Shown here: positions 28,396 through 37,494 of the stretch, piece by piece
How the letters are laid out: every line of letters begins with the position of its first letter
Numbering within the stretch: the first letter of the stretch is position 1
Assembly: GCF_003097355.1 (NCBI RefSeq)
Contig: NZ_PYUI01000003.1
Location: forward strand, 186,001 to 250,000
DNA from: Arthrobacter sp. H-02-3
GTDB lineage: Bacteria; Actinomycetota; Actinomycetes; Actinomycetales; Micrococcaceae
DNA: 64,000 bases
Direction of reading: 5' to 3'
Notes under the pieces: generated by a model
Database searches by the model: none
Told to the model about the DNA's origin: nothing
The model's input: only the letters and a program-made list of their open reading frames with translations
Position numbers and translations under genes: made by a program

Positions 28396-29343
28396 TTAAC
28401 CGGCGGGAAAGACCAGCGACGGTTCGTCCGCGGTAGCGAGTGTCAGAACCGCTTCCTCGACTGTTTCGTGGTCCTCGAGTTCGCGTTCAACCCGGCGCAG
28501 GGCCACGGCAACATCGTGTTCCCGCTGGTCCCCCTGCATGTCCACTGCCGCCACAACGTAGAGCTTGCGCGGGCCAACGAACTCGAGGTGCAGGTAGGTG
28601 ATGCGCTCGATCTCCGGGTGTGCAAGGAGCCGCCGGGCCATGCTGTCCTCAATATCGCTGGTCACTGCCTGGCCCACGAGGAAGCGCCGGTTGCGGTCGA
28701 TGAGCACGACGGCGACTGCCGCCAGCAGGATGCCCACCAGAATGGACCCCACGGCATCCGGCACCGCAGACCCGGTGACCTGGTGCAGGAACATCCCGGC
28801 GAAGGCGATGAGCAGGCCGACCAGCGCGGCCGAGTCCTCGGCAAAGACGGCACGCAGGGTGGGATCGGAGCTCTTCAGGACCTGTTCCAGGGTATTCCGG
28901 TCCAGCTCGCGCGCGGCCTTCCGGCTCTGCCGGAACGCCTGGGTGAAGGACACGCCCTCGAGGACAAAGGCGACCGCCAGGACCGCATAGGCGATCGCGT
29001 AGTCGCCGGCCGGCTCCGGTGTGAAGAGCTGCTGGATGCCGTGCATCACCGACACGACGGCCCCGGCCGTAAACAGGCCGAAAGCGGCGATCATGGACCA
29101 CACGTAGGCCTCGCGGCCGTAGCCCATGGGGTGAGACCTGTCCCTCTTCCTTGCGGCCTTCCGTTCTGCGATGAGCAGGAAGACCTGGTTGCCGGTGTCG
29201 GCCCAGGAGTGGGCTGCCTCGGCGGTCATGGACGCTGAACCGGAGATGAGCGCGGCCGCGGTCTTGGCTGCCGCAACAAGGATGTTCGCGGCAAAGGCAA
29301 TGATCACCGTCAACGAAACCGGCCCGGACTTCTTACGCTTCAC
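28396..29343 (-). CDS. Cation diffusion facilitator, SLC30A9-like
   Basis: A 315-residue CDF transporter with six membrane helices and a C-terminal cytoplasmic domain. The metal site in helix 2 is His45 and Asp49 (HSWAD); helix 5 has the FAEDSAAL motif. This and GYGREAYVWS after helix 2 resemble the SLC30A9/ZnT9 branch rather than classic ZitB. Metal specificity cannot be read from this. GTG 29343 was chosen because AGGAGG lies nine bases upstream, removing 11 Arg-rich residues of the open frame. It converges with the GGDEF-EAL gene. Confidence 0.88.
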   Translation of the reverse strand: MKRKKSGPVSLTVIIAFAANILVAAAKTAAALISGSASMTAEAAHSWADTGNQVFLLIAERKAARKRDRSHPMGYGREAYVWSMIAAFGLFTAGAVVSVMHGIQQLFTPEPAGDYAIAYAVLAVAFVLEGVSFTQAFRQSRKAARELDRNTLEQVLKSSDPTLRAVFAEDSAALVGLLIAFAGMFLHQVTGSAVPDAVGSILVGILLAAVAVVLIDRNRRFLVGQAVTSDIEDSMARRLLAHPEIERITYLHLEFVGPRKLYVVAAVDMQGDQREHDVAVALRRVERELEDHETVEEAVLTLATADEPSLVFPAG

Positions 29344-29567
29344 GCGATCGTGCCTCCTGCGGCGGTTGGAATGCATGCAGTCCCTACGCTATCCCGCCGG
29401 CCGGACCCCGGGCAGCATGCCGCGGAGCAGCACGCAGCGGGCGGTGGCGGCGCGGGTCCATTCGGCAACAATTCATCGGGGCAGGTTCCATTCAGGCCCG
29501 GCAGGCGCACAATGAATTGCATACGTAGATTCGCTCATTTCCCATAATCCATTCGGGGTGGTGCGCC

Positions 29568-29966
29568 ATGAAGGCTGGCCGGAAGCTGTCGTCGCTGTGG
29601 GTGGTTCTGATCCTGGTCGGAACCGGCGGGTGCGCGGGCGGAGGCGGCATGCCGGCAACGACGTCGGCGCCCGCTTCCGGTTCCAGCTCCGGAGCCAGTC
29701 CGACGGCGGCCACCGCCGCCGGCACCATCACGATCAAGGACTTCGCCTTCGGCGACCCGCTCACCGTGGCGCCCGGCGCGACGGTCGCCATCACCAATAT
29801 GGATACCGCTGCGCACACAGTCACGGCCGACGAGGGCGCAGCGTTCGATACGGAGGTCAAAGGCGGCGGCGGCACCGCCACCTTCACCGCTCCGACCAAG
29901 CCCGGGTCCTACCCCTATCACTGCACTTTCCATCCGGGCATGCACGGGGTGTTGATCGTCAAATGA
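29568..29966 (+). CDS. Secreted cupredoxin (plastocyanin-like), probable lipoprotein
   Basis: A 132-residue blue-copper-type protein. A signal peptide (1-21) ends at Cys22 in a weak lipobox (GTGGC). A low-complexity Ser/Ala linker to about 52 precedes the cupredoxin fold with type 1 copper ligands His83, Cys119, His122 and Met125 (YHCTFHPGMHG). It probably transfers electrons or binds copper at the outer membrane face. The stop overlaps the next gene as ATGA, so the two are coupled. Confidence 0.9.
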   Translation: MKAGRKLSSLWVVLILVGTGGCAGGGGMPATTSAPASGSSSGASPTAATAAGTITIKDFAFGDPLTVAPGATVAITNMDTAAHTVTADEGAAFDTEVKGGGGTATFTAPTKPGSYPYHCTFHPGMHGVLIVK

Positions 29967-30424
29967 GCGCTCAAAGCCACCCCGGGGAGTCTGTGGTCGT
30001 CCACCGAACCGGCATGACGTTGCGTATCCTCACGGCCGGTGCCTTGTTCATTGACGCCGGCGTCCACATCCACCTGGCCCCGGGCTACCAGGCGGGAAAC
30101 TCCGCGGGGATCGGCCAGGGCAACCTCTTCCTGCTGGAATCGGCCGCCGCCGTCCTGGCCGGGCTGTTCGTCCTGCTGCGCGGGAGCCGGGCCGCCTACG
30201 CCGTCGCGTTCGTCGTTTCGCTCAGTGCCTTCATCGCGGTGGTCGTGTACCGCTACGTGGACATTCCTGCCTTTGGTCCCTTCCCGGCTATGTACGATCC
30301 CGTCTGGTTTTTTGAGAAGACGGTGAGTGCGGTGGCCGAAGCCGCCGGAGCCGTCCTGGCTGCCGTCGGCTTCGCCCGGGCCGGGCGCCGGACACCCCGG
30401 CGGCCTGCCCGGTCCTCCGCCTGA
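29963..30424 (+). CDS. Four-helix membrane protein coupled to the cupredoxin
   Basis: A 153-residue membrane protein with hydrophobic segments near 18-38, 53-73, 77-97 and 115-135. The first contains Asp and His residues (FIDAGVHIHL) that could bind metal. Its start overlaps the cupredoxin stop, implying joint function, perhaps in copper handling. No named family was recognised. Confidence 0.78.
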   Translation: MSAQSHPGESVVVHRTGMTLRILTAGALFIDAGVHIHLAPGYQAGNSAGIGQGNLFLLESAAAVLAGLFVLLRGSRAAYAVAFVVSLSAFIAVVVYRYVDIPAFGPFPAMYDPVWFFEKTVSAVAEAAGAVLAAVGFARAGRRTPRRPARSSA

Positions 30425-30683
30425 ACGGCGCGGGAGTAGGCGGCCGGACGTTCAGGGTTCGACACAGAGGCGCGGAATCGCGGTCCAGCGAGGGCCGGGA
30501 GCGGGCCGACCAAGGCCGCCCGCGCGGGGCAACCGGAGGGCCGCCCCCGCAATTGCTAGCATGTGGGCGGGGTGGTTCAGTCTGAAATCATGTGAACAGG
30601 ACGCGGCACACAAGGGCACGAAGCGCGAGGGAACAACGTCTCACCATGAGCGGCAGCCAGCAGGCACCAGCGCCCGCCGGGCC

Positions 30684-31463
30684 GTGGCCGATGCCGCAGC
30701 TGCCGTCGCAGCCTATGTGGTCGCCGGGATCTGGCTTGGCACCGTGCTCGTGGCTGATCCTGCTTTCTGGTGGCTGGCGCTGGTGGCCGGGGCCGCGGTG
30801 ATTGTGCGGGCCGCCGGCTCCGTGCTGCGCCGCGTGCCGCGGTTTTCGACCCCCGCGGACCGGGTCACCCTCGGCCGGGCAGCCGTCGTGGCCTGCTGTG
30901 CCGCGGTGACGGCGTGGGACCTGTTCACAGGACCCGGGGCCCACGGACTGATCGTCGTGCTGGGGACGGCAGCGTTCCTGCTTGATGCCGCGGACGGACG
31001 CGTGGCCCGCCTGACAGGGTCCGCGACGGCCGAGGGCGCGCGGCTGGATTCGGATACCGACGCCGCGCTGGTTCTGGTGTTGTCGTGCGCGGCGGCGGGA
31101 TCGTTTGGCCCGTGGCCGTTGGGCATCGGCCTGATGTACTACGTGTTCCTTGCCGCAGGATGGCTCCGGCCGTCCCTGAAGATCCCGCTGCCGTCCAGCA
31201 CCCTTCGCAAGGCGATCGGGGCCATCCAACCCGCGGCGCTGCTTTTCGCCCTGCTGCCCGGCGTCCCTGTGTGGCTGGGCAGCGTGGCGCTGGGCGCGGC
31301 ACTTGGGCTGCTGGTGTATTCGTTCGGCCGGGACGTCGTGGGGCTTGAACGGCTCCGCCGCGCGGACACTACCCGCGCGAACCCTGCCGCGGCCGCTGAA
31401 CGGCGGCCGGGCCGGACGGCCGAGGAATCAGCCGGGAACGGGTCCAGCCGGACGGGATGGTGA
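30684..31463 (+). CDS. CDP-alcohol phosphatidyltransferase family protein
   Basis: An integral membrane enzyme of the CDP-OH family, which swaps CMP for an alcohol on phosphatidyl donors. The motif is complete: D101-x2-DG(104-105)-x2-AR-x8-G-x3-D122-x3-D126. Six or so helices surround it. The start is unsettled: GTG 30684 begins the clearly coding part, ATG 30561 would add 41 weakly coding residues, and a better ribosome site (GAGGGA) with ATG 30646 is in another frame. The alcohol substrate is not determined. Confidence 0.82.
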   Translation: MADAAAAVAAYVVAGIWLGTVLVADPAFWWLALVAGAAVIVRAAGSVLRRVPRFSTPADRVTLGRAAVVACCAAVTAWDLFTGPGAHGLIVVLGTAAFLLDAADGRVARLTGSATAEGARLDSDTDAALVLVLSCAAAGSFGPWPLGIGLMYYVFLAAGWLRPSLKIPLPSSTLRKAIGAIQPAALLFALLPGVPVWLGSVALGAALGLLVYSFGRDVVGLERLRRADTTRANPAAAAERRPGRTAEESAGNGSSRTGW

Positions 31464-32975
31464 AGGCCGCGCCGCGAGGTTCTCGGTCGCCGGTCCCTGG
31501 ATAACCGTGCCGTCGGTCGCAAACCGGGAGCCGTGGCAAGGACAGTCCCACGTCGTGTCCTCGGCGTTGAACTCCACGGTGCAGCCCAGGTGCGTGCAGA
31601 TGGCTGAGACGGCGTGGAGCTTTCCGGATTCGGCGGCATAGACAGCAGTCGCCCCGCCGTCGACGTCGACAACGGTCCCTTCGCCCGGGCGGAGCCCGGC
31701 GACGCCGGTCTGTCCCCTGGGTTCCGGATTCCCGGGGTCCGCCTGCAGAACTCCTGCCCCGCCGGCCGGCCCGGCGGCCCCTGGAGGGCCGGCCGGAGCC
31801 GTCCGGTTGCTGTCGAACACCGCCGCCCAGGGGTTGTGACGGCCGGAGAGCGTGTCTGCCAGGATCAGTGCTCCGGCAGTGCCGTTGGTCAGGCCCCATT
31901 TGCGCAGCCCCGTGATCACATGAAGGTGTCCGGCGTCCGGGGACATGCGTCCCACGTAGGGCAACCCGTCGACCGGCATGGAATCCTGCGTGGACCATCG
32001 AAAACTGACGTCTCCGGTGCCGAGGCGGTCACGGGAGAATGCTTCCAGGCGGCGGTACCGGGTGGGGGTGTCGCCAGGTTCGGCGGCACGGTGCCCCTCG
32101 CCGCCGGTGAGGACAAAAGACGCGCCGCCAACGTCGATCGCCAGGATAGAGCGCATCGGTTCGTCGACGCTAATGAAGGTCCCGTCCAAACGCTCCGGCG
32201 CCCCCGGGGCGGCAACGATGTAGGACCGGTGCAGGTAGCAGCGACCGGCAAACAGTCCGGCGTCGCCGATCGGAACGTTGGTGGCCACGATGACCTCCCG
32301 AGCCCGGGCTGTGCCCCGCGCGGTCTCGACGACGCCCGGCGCACCATCGCGCAGCGACGTGACGCGCGAGTCCTCGAAGACGTGGCTCCCGCCTCCCTCG
32401 ACGGCGCGGGCGAGGCCTTGAAGGTACTTCACCGCGTGAAGCTGCGCCTGGTGATCGAACCGGACCCCGCCCCGGACAGCGAACGGCAGCGGCACCTCGG
32501 GGGTGAAGACCGAAGGAAGGCCCAGCCTAGCTGCCAGTTCGGCTTCGTCGCGGACGCGGGTGAGGGCGTCGTCGGATTCCGCGTAGGTGTAGTTGGACAC
32601 CCTGCGGAAATCGCAGGCGATGCCTTCCTCCGCCACCACCCGCGCGATGTGTTCGATCGCGGCTTGGTTGGCCTGCCCGTAGGCGCGCGCGACATCCGGG
32701 CCGTGCCGGTCCGTGAGCTCGGTGTAGGCCAGGCGGTGCAACGAGGTGACCTTGCCGGTGGTGTGCCCTGTGACTCCGGTGCCGATGCGCGCGGCCTCGA
32801 GGACGGCGACGGTGTGCCCGGCCCGTTTGAGGGCCAGCGCCGCGGTCAGGCCGGCGATCCCTGCTCCGACCACCACCACGTCGGCATCCAGATCCGTGTT
32901 CAGGGACGGATAGCTGGTGGCACCGGCTGTGGCAACCCAGAGAGACATCTGTTGTCCTGCGAGTCTTTCACTCAC
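31428..32975 (-). CDS. FAD oxidoreductase with C-terminal Rieske domain
   Basis: A 515-residue fusion. The DAO-type FAD domain starts with GAGIAG (37-42) and ends with the second FAD motif around HVITGLRKWG. A Gly/Ala/Pro linker (about 390-430) leads to a Rieske [2Fe-2S] domain with CTHLGC and CPCHGSRF. The arrangement is common in actinobacteria but the substrate is unknown. GTG 32975 has AAGG upstream; ATG 32948 is possible. Its 3' end overlaps the end of the CDP-alcohol gene by 36 bases. DUF2252 lies 55 bp upstream on the same strand. Confidence 0.9.
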   Translation of the reverse strand: MSERLAGQQMSLWVATAGATSYPSLNTDLDADVVVVGAGIAGLTAALALKRAGHTVAVLEAARIGTGVTGHTTGKVTSLHRLAYTELTDRHGPDVARAYGQANQAAIEHIARVVAEEGIACDFRRVSNYTYAESDDALTRVRDEAELAARLGLPSVFTPEVPLPFAVRGGVRFDHQAQLHAVKYLQGLARAVEGGGSHVFEDSRVTSLRDGAPGVVETARGTARAREVIVATNVPIGDAGLFAGRCYLHRSYIVAAPGAPERLDGTFISVDEPMRSILAIDVGGASFVLTGGEGHRAAEPGDTPTRYRRLEAFSRDRLGTGDVSFRWSTQDSMPVDGLPYVGRMSPDAGHLHVITGLRKWGLTNGTAGALILADTLSGRHNPWAAVFDSNRTAPAGPPGAAGPAGGAGVLQADPGNPEPRGQTGVAGLRPGEGTVVDVDGGATAVYAAESGKLHAVSAICTHLGCTVEFNAEDTTWDCPCHGSRFATDGTVIQGPATENLAARPSPSRPAGPVPG

Positions 32976-33030
32976 GGCGCCGCCTTCGGGGGAGCATGCT
33001 CTTTGCCGTCCCGCAATTTCTCCCGTCGGC

Positions 33031-34461
33031 CTAAAGGCCCTCGATCGATTCCAAACGGCCGGAATGTACGGCGTCGGCGAAGGCCTGGTAGTCCTGGTCG
33101 TTCTGGTCGGCGTATCGCTCGGAGAAGTCGGTGATCGAGACGTCGAACTTGTCGCTCTTTCCCAAATAGGCGGCGATCGCAATCGGGTCGCCGGACCGGG
33201 CATGCGCCCGTGCCAGCGTCCAACCGCATACGTTGGCATACAGGTTCATGCCCAGCGGTTTCATCGCTTCCACAACGGCCGAGCCCTTCATATCGCGCAG
33301 TTGGCGCCAGTACAGGTACCGGTTGTCCTGCGCTCCCCGGGTCCACCCCAGGAAGATGTCGCTCGCGGCCTGCATCATCCGCTGCCCCTGCACCACGCGC
33401 TCACCGGGCTGCTTGAACTTGCTCTTCGGCAAGTGGTCCTCAAGCACCGACCGCGTGGCCTCCTTGACCTGCAGGAACAACGGATCCTGCTGATCGCGGC
33501 CCTGGAGCAGCGCGATAAACGCCCGGGTGCCGACGCTGCCGACGCCCACGACCTTGCGGGCGACGTCGATGACTTCAAAGCGCTCCAGCAGGTGACGCCG
33601 GTCGTCCTGCAACGAGGCCCGGTAGGACCGCAGCTGCTCACGGATCACGTGCTGAAGTTCATCGGCCGACACGCCAAGCGACTCACCGAGCTCCCGGGCA
33701 GGGATGACGATCGGCGGCTGGCTGACGATGCGGTACTGCCCGTCGACGAGTTCGCCGAGCTTGGACAGTGCCTGCAGGCTGTCGCGGGTGCGCGCCTTCG
33801 CGACATTCGCCCGCGCCGTTTTCTCCATGCCCTGGGCCGCCTTCTTGAGGGCCTTGCCCTTCTGAGTCGCCACGGCCATGTCAATGGTTTCCAACAGTTG
33901 TTCCTCGGACAGGCGTGCATACCAGATATCCAGGGTGCCCATCTGCGCGAATTGGGCCATCGCTTCCCGGTAGGCCCGAACGGCGGTGAGGGTCACGTCG
34001 TGCGTCTCCTCCTTGGTGAACGCGTTGTTCCGCGCCGCAATCGTGAAACTCGCGGCCATACGCTTGACGTCGTACTCAAACGGCCCCGGAAGGGTCTCGT
34101 CGAAGTCGTTGAGGTCAAACAGCAGGGTCCGCTCCGGGGAGGCGAACACACCAAAGTTGGACAGATGGGCGTCCCCGCACAACTGGGTGATCAGGCCTGC
34201 CCGCGGGGTGTCCTTCAGGTCGGCGGCCATGATCTTGGCCGCACCGCGGTAGAACGTGAACGGCGACGCGAGCATCCGGCCGTGACGCACCGGCACGAGG
34301 TCCTGTTCGCGGGTGAGGTTCTGTTCCTCCAGGAGCGCGACCGGGTCCGGTCGGTCCGGCGCGGGTGTCCAGCCCGTGTGGCTGGAGACGGGCGTGTCCT
34401 TACGGTACCCCTTGCCGTTCGCAGCACGTTCCTCGACGCTCCGGTGCTTGACTTTGGCCAT
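33031..34461 (-). CDS. DUF2252 domain protein
   Basis: A 476-residue protein of the DUF2252 family, which has a kinase-like fold. Marks include LCGDAHLSNFG and LFDLNDFDE (about 120-150), which resemble the catalytic HxN and D-x-N loops of aminoglycoside-type kinases. No substrate is known. ATG 34461 has AAAGGGAGG nine bases upstream. It probably heads an operon with the Rieske-FAD gene. Confidence 0.9.
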   Translation of the reverse strand: MAKVKHRSVEERAANGKGYRKDTPVSSHTGWTPAPDRPDPVALLEEQNLTREQDLVPVRHGRMLASPFTFYRGAAKIMAADLKDTPRAGLITQLCGDAHLSNFGVFASPERTLLFDLNDFDETLPGPFEYDVKRMAASFTIAARNNAFTKEETHDVTLTAVRAYREAMAQFAQMGTLDIWYARLSEEQLLETIDMAVATQKGKALKKAAQGMEKTARANVAKARTRDSLQALSKLGELVDGQYRIVSQPPIVIPARELGESLGVSADELQHVIREQLRSYRASLQDDRRHLLERFEVIDVARKVVGVGSVGTRAFIALLQGRDQQDPLFLQVKEATRSVLEDHLPKSKFKQPGERVVQGQRMMQAASDIFLGWTRGAQDNRYLYWRQLRDMKGSAVVEAMKPLGMNLYANVCGWTLARAHARSGDPIAIAAYLGKSDKFDVSITDFSERYADQNDQDYQAFADAVHSGRLESIEGL

Positions 34462-34784
34462 GGTCGGCGACCTCCCTTTGACGTCAGGAACCGCCACCGG
34501 CACTGGTTGCCGGGGCAAGTTCCTCCTGAGCGCACAAACGCGCCTCGGCTCAGGTTAATGCGATTCTGGCCCCGAAACGGCCCCTCGTCAACGCGCTGCC
34601 GAAGGTTCCGGCAGCGCATCCACAAAGCGCCGTCTGCTCCCGACCGGGTGGCGGACGGTCGCCTCATGCCCTTCGGGTGATGTCCTCCCCCGATGTCGCG
34701 CGTTAGGTTAATACCGAGTCGCAGCGGCCCGCACTGGCCGCGCCAATCGGCACTCAACCATTGCAACCAGATGGAGGCATCACC

Positions 34785-35126
34785 ATGGCCGAAGAAGAAA
34801 CCCCCGTCCTCAGCACCCTCGCCGATATCACCGCCGTATCGCTCGAACGCTCCACACTCGATCCGCGGGAGTTGATGCTGGCCCGGATCGCGGCCCTAGC
34901 GGCAGTCGACGCTCCGGCTGCTTCGTATCTGCTCAATGCCGGTACCGCTATGGAAGTCGGCATCACCCTGGAGGACGTCCAAGGCGTCCTGATTGCCGTC
35001 GCCCCCATCGTCGGGACGCCCCGCATTGTGGCGGCCTCCGGAAACCTCGCCAGTGCACTGGGCTTCGCCCTCGAAATGGCCGAGGCCGAGCTCGAAGCAG
35101 AACTCGCGGAAGAACCCGAGGGCTAG
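34785..35126 (+). CDS. Carboxymuconolactone decarboxylase-like protein
   Basis: A 113-residue helical protein of the CMD/AhpD superfamily (RELMLARIAALAAVDAP, then DVQGVLIAVAPIVGTPR). The CxxC of AhpD peroxidases is absent, so it is not a peroxidase of that type. GGAGG precedes ATG 34785 by seven bases. A monocistronic gene; a role in aromatic breakdown is possible but not shown. Confidence 0.85.
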   Translation: MAEEETPVLSTLADITAVSLERSTLDPRELMLARIAALAAVDAPAASYLLNAGTAMEVGITLEDVQGVLIAVAPIVGTPRIVAASGNLASALGFALEMAEAELEAELAEEPEG

Positions 35127-35315
35127 GGTTACGTCGCAGGCGCCGTCGGGCTCAGCGCCGGGCGGCTGCTCGCGGAGCGTGGCCGACGCCGGCCGGTTCC
35201 CGGTAGACTCCTCGCAGAAATGCGGACGCGCGGTCCCGGTACCTGCGAAGCAGAGGTCACGACGTCGGCAGTCCCTCGCTGCATCGGCCACGATGCCCCG
35301 ATCGAAGGCGGCCCC

Positions 35316-35894
35316 GTGAACAAGACCCGACTGGAGGCCTTCAGCGACGGCGTGCTTGCCATCGTAATCACCATCATGGTCCTGGAGCTGCACGTCCCGG
35401 CCGAACCTACGTGGCCGGCCCTGCTCCACGAGCTTCCTACGTTTCTCAGCTACGTGCTGAGCTTCGTCTATGTCGGAATCTACTGGAACAACCACCACCA
35501 CATGCTGCACCTAGCCGGCAGGATCAACGGTGGAGTCCTCTGGGCCAACCTGCACCTGCTGTTCTGGCTGTCGCTCTTCCCGTTCACCACGCGCTGGATC
35601 AATGACGCGGGCCTGGCCCAGGTGCCCGTCCTGGTTTACGGGCTGAACCTGCTGCTCGCGGCGATTGCGTACTACATCCTGAAGCTGGCCCTGATCCGTC
35701 AGCAGGGCCGGGGCGGCGCGCTGGAGGAGGCCATGGGACGGGACTGGAAGGGCAAGGGTTCTCCGGCCCTGTACGTCGCGGGGATGGCCCTGACCTTTGT
35801 GAACCCTGTCCTGGGGATCGCCACCTACGCGGCGGTCGCCGCACTCTGGCTCATCCCCGACCGGCGGGTGGAACGGTTCCTCGCGCATACGTGA
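35316..35894 (+). CDS. TMEM175-family potassium channel
   Basis: A 192-residue, six-helix protein with the family signature in helix 1 (R5 and F9-S10-D11, FSDGVLAI). Bacterial members form tetrameric, K+-selective channels. His-rich loop NNHHH near residue 68 fits the family. GTG 35316 has GAAGG eight bases upstream. It is a stand-alone gene. Confidence 0.9.
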   Translation: MNKTRLEAFSDGVLAIVITIMVLELHVPAEPTWPALLHELPTFLSYVLSFVYVGIYWNNHHHMLHLAGRINGGVLWANLHLLFWLSLFPFTTRWINDAGLAQVPVLVYGLNLLLAAIAYYILKLALIRQQGRGGALEEAMGRDWKGKGSPALYVAGMALTFVNPVLGIATYAAVAALWLIPDRRVERFLAHT

Positions 35895-35937
35895 GCGCCA
35901 GGCGCTTTAGCGGCAGGCACGGTGGCGTTCGCCGGGG

Positions 35938-36285
35938 TCACTGCCGGACGCGTTGGGCCAGCGCGGCGCTCAGGAATTCCAGATGTGCCGGAGTGGGGGC
36001 CACCACGTTGGCCGAATAGCCGGGGTGCTTTCCAAGGTACTTCTTGATGAACGGACACACCGGAACGATCACGAGGCCCGCGGCGATGGTCTCGTCGAGT
36101 GCCTGCGCGGCCAGCGTCCCGGCCAGCCCCTGGCCACCGTATTCTTCGCTGATCACCGTGTGATAGAAAATGCGCTGATCCGCCCCGACGTCGTCCACAT
36201 AGGCGGCCTGGCCGATCACGGCGCCGGCGTCGAGTATTTCGAAGCGGCTGCGCTCGGCGTTGTTCCTCATGGTGATCGCGGCCAA
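35938..36285 (-). CDS. YjdJ-type GNAT N-acetyltransferase
   Basis: A 115-residue small GNAT-fold protein (SRFEILDAG, then YGGQGLAGTLAAQAL as acetyl-CoA loop, and VCPFIKKYLGKHP). Such short members acetylate unidentified amines. TTG 36285 is preferred because AAGGAG lies just upstream; ATG 36270 is the alternative. It lies 50 bp downstream of the pirin gene on the same strand, likely one transcript. Confidence 0.85.
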   Translation of the reverse strand: MAAITMRNNAERSRFEILDAGAVIGQAAYVDDVGADQRIFYHTVISEEYGGQGLAGTLAAQALDETIAAGLVIVPVCPFIKKYLGKHPGYSANVVAPTPAHLEFLSAALAQRVRQ

Positions 36286-36335
36286 TATGGTCTCCTTCGT
36301 TGGGGGCAGCGGGTGGTCTTGCCGGCGAGCACGAG

Positions 36336-37370
36336 TCAGCCGCGCGGCCGGATGCGGGCATTCGGCAGGGCCGGGGCCGGGAGCGGCGCCGGCTCTCCCG
36401 GCGGGAATGAACCGAACCGCAACTCCGTGTCTCCCCCGCCGGGCCCGGCACCGGCCGGGCCGGTGTCGGTATGGGCGCCGTCCTGCGCAGCGGTCCCGGC
36501 ACCGATCTCGGCCTGCCACTGGGTCCTGTAGGCGACAATCTCTTCGTGGCTGCGCCCGACGAAGTTCCACCACATGACAATCTTTTCGCCCAGCGGTGCT
36601 CCGCCGATCAGGAGGACGCGGGCGCCGTCGCTGCCCGCTGTCAGCGTCAGGGTCCCGTGACCGACCGGCAGGTATGCGAGGTTGTCTTTCGGGACGGGGT
36701 GCCCGTCCAGGCTGAGGCAGCCCGTGTCCAGTAGGAGGCCGTGTTCAAAGGAAGCATCCGTGTCGAGGGTCAGTTCCGCGCCCGCTTCGAGCACCAGCTC
36801 CGCACCGACGAGGGGCGTGTGAGTGGTGACAGGCGAGACGGACCCGCCGAGCGAACCCAAGAAGACACGAAGTGTCCAGCCAGTTCCGCTCACGGGTTCC
36901 GGGCGATAGTGCTCGAACCCGGGGGCCATGTGGCGGGCCGAGTCCGGCAGCGCCACCCACAGCTGCGCGCCGTGCAGGACGGTTGTGTCCGGGGTGGAAA
37001 ATTCAGAGTGGCTGATGCCGCGGCCGGCGGTCATGAGGTTCACTTCACCCGGCCGCACGGCTGCGTGGAAGCCGGCAGAGTCCCGGTGTTCAATCTCCCC
37101 GGTGAAAAGCCAGCTGACGGTCTGCAGCCCGGTGTGCGGGTGGCGCGGGACCTTCATGCCGCCGGAGTCACCTACCCGGTCCGGACCGTAGTGGTCCAGG
37201 AAGCACCAAGCACCGATGAGGCTCCGCTGGCGCTGCGGGAGAGTGCGCCGGACGTCCATGGCACGCGGGCCGCCCAGCGGGACCTGCCGCGGAACCAGCA
37301 GTTCGACGCCGGCGCAGTTCGCGTCCGTTTCGCAGAGAATTTCCTGGGGCGCCACTTCGGTATTGCTCAT
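36336..37370 (-). CDS. Pirin family protein
   Basis: A 344-residue bicupin of the pirin family. The N-terminal cupin has the metal-binding PRHPHTGLQTVSW motif and HSEFS; the C-terminal domain ends with MWWNFVGRSHEEI. The last 45 residues are Gly/Pro-rich and beyond the fold. Bacterial pirins include quercetinase-active and regulatory members, so the presence of a true quercetinase 13 kb away may be coincidence. ATG 37370 is used. Confidence 0.9.
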   Translation of the reverse strand: MSNTEVAPQEILCETDANCAGVELLVPRQVPLGGPRAMDVRRTLPQRQRSLIGAWCFLDHYGPDRVGDSGGMKVPRHPHTGLQTVSWLFTGEIEHRDSAGFHAAVRPGEVNLMTAGRGISHSEFSTPDTTVLHGAQLWVALPDSARHMAPGFEHYRPEPVSGTGWTLRVFLGSLGGSVSPVTTHTPLVGAELVLEAGAELTLDTDASFEHGLLLDTGCLSLDGHPVPKDNLAYLPVGHGTLTLTAGSDGARVLLIGGAPLGEKIVMWWNFVGRSHEEIVAYRTQWQAEIGAGTAAQDGAHTDTGPAGAGPGGGDTELRFGSFPPGEPAPLPAPALPNARIRPRG

Positions 37371-37494
37371 GATGTCAGCCTAGCCTCGCGCGGGCTGCGG
37401 GTCAGCCGCCGGGACGCCGCCGCGTCCCGGCCGTGGCCGGACTGTGGCCGGGCCTCGTCGCCGCGCCGCCTCGTGAGTTCGCCGCGGCATGGCA

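Noticed and set aside
31614..34680. Plus-strand frames of 506 and 587 codons opposite the Rieske-FAD and DUF2252 genes
   Set aside because: They are shadows of the minus-strand genes, which have intact FAD, Rieske and DUF2252 signatures.
36336..37370. Pirin as part of the flavonoid system because some pirins have quercetinase activity
   Set aside because: It is 13 kb away, grouped with an acetyltransferase gene, and the true bicupin quercetinase is elsewhere.
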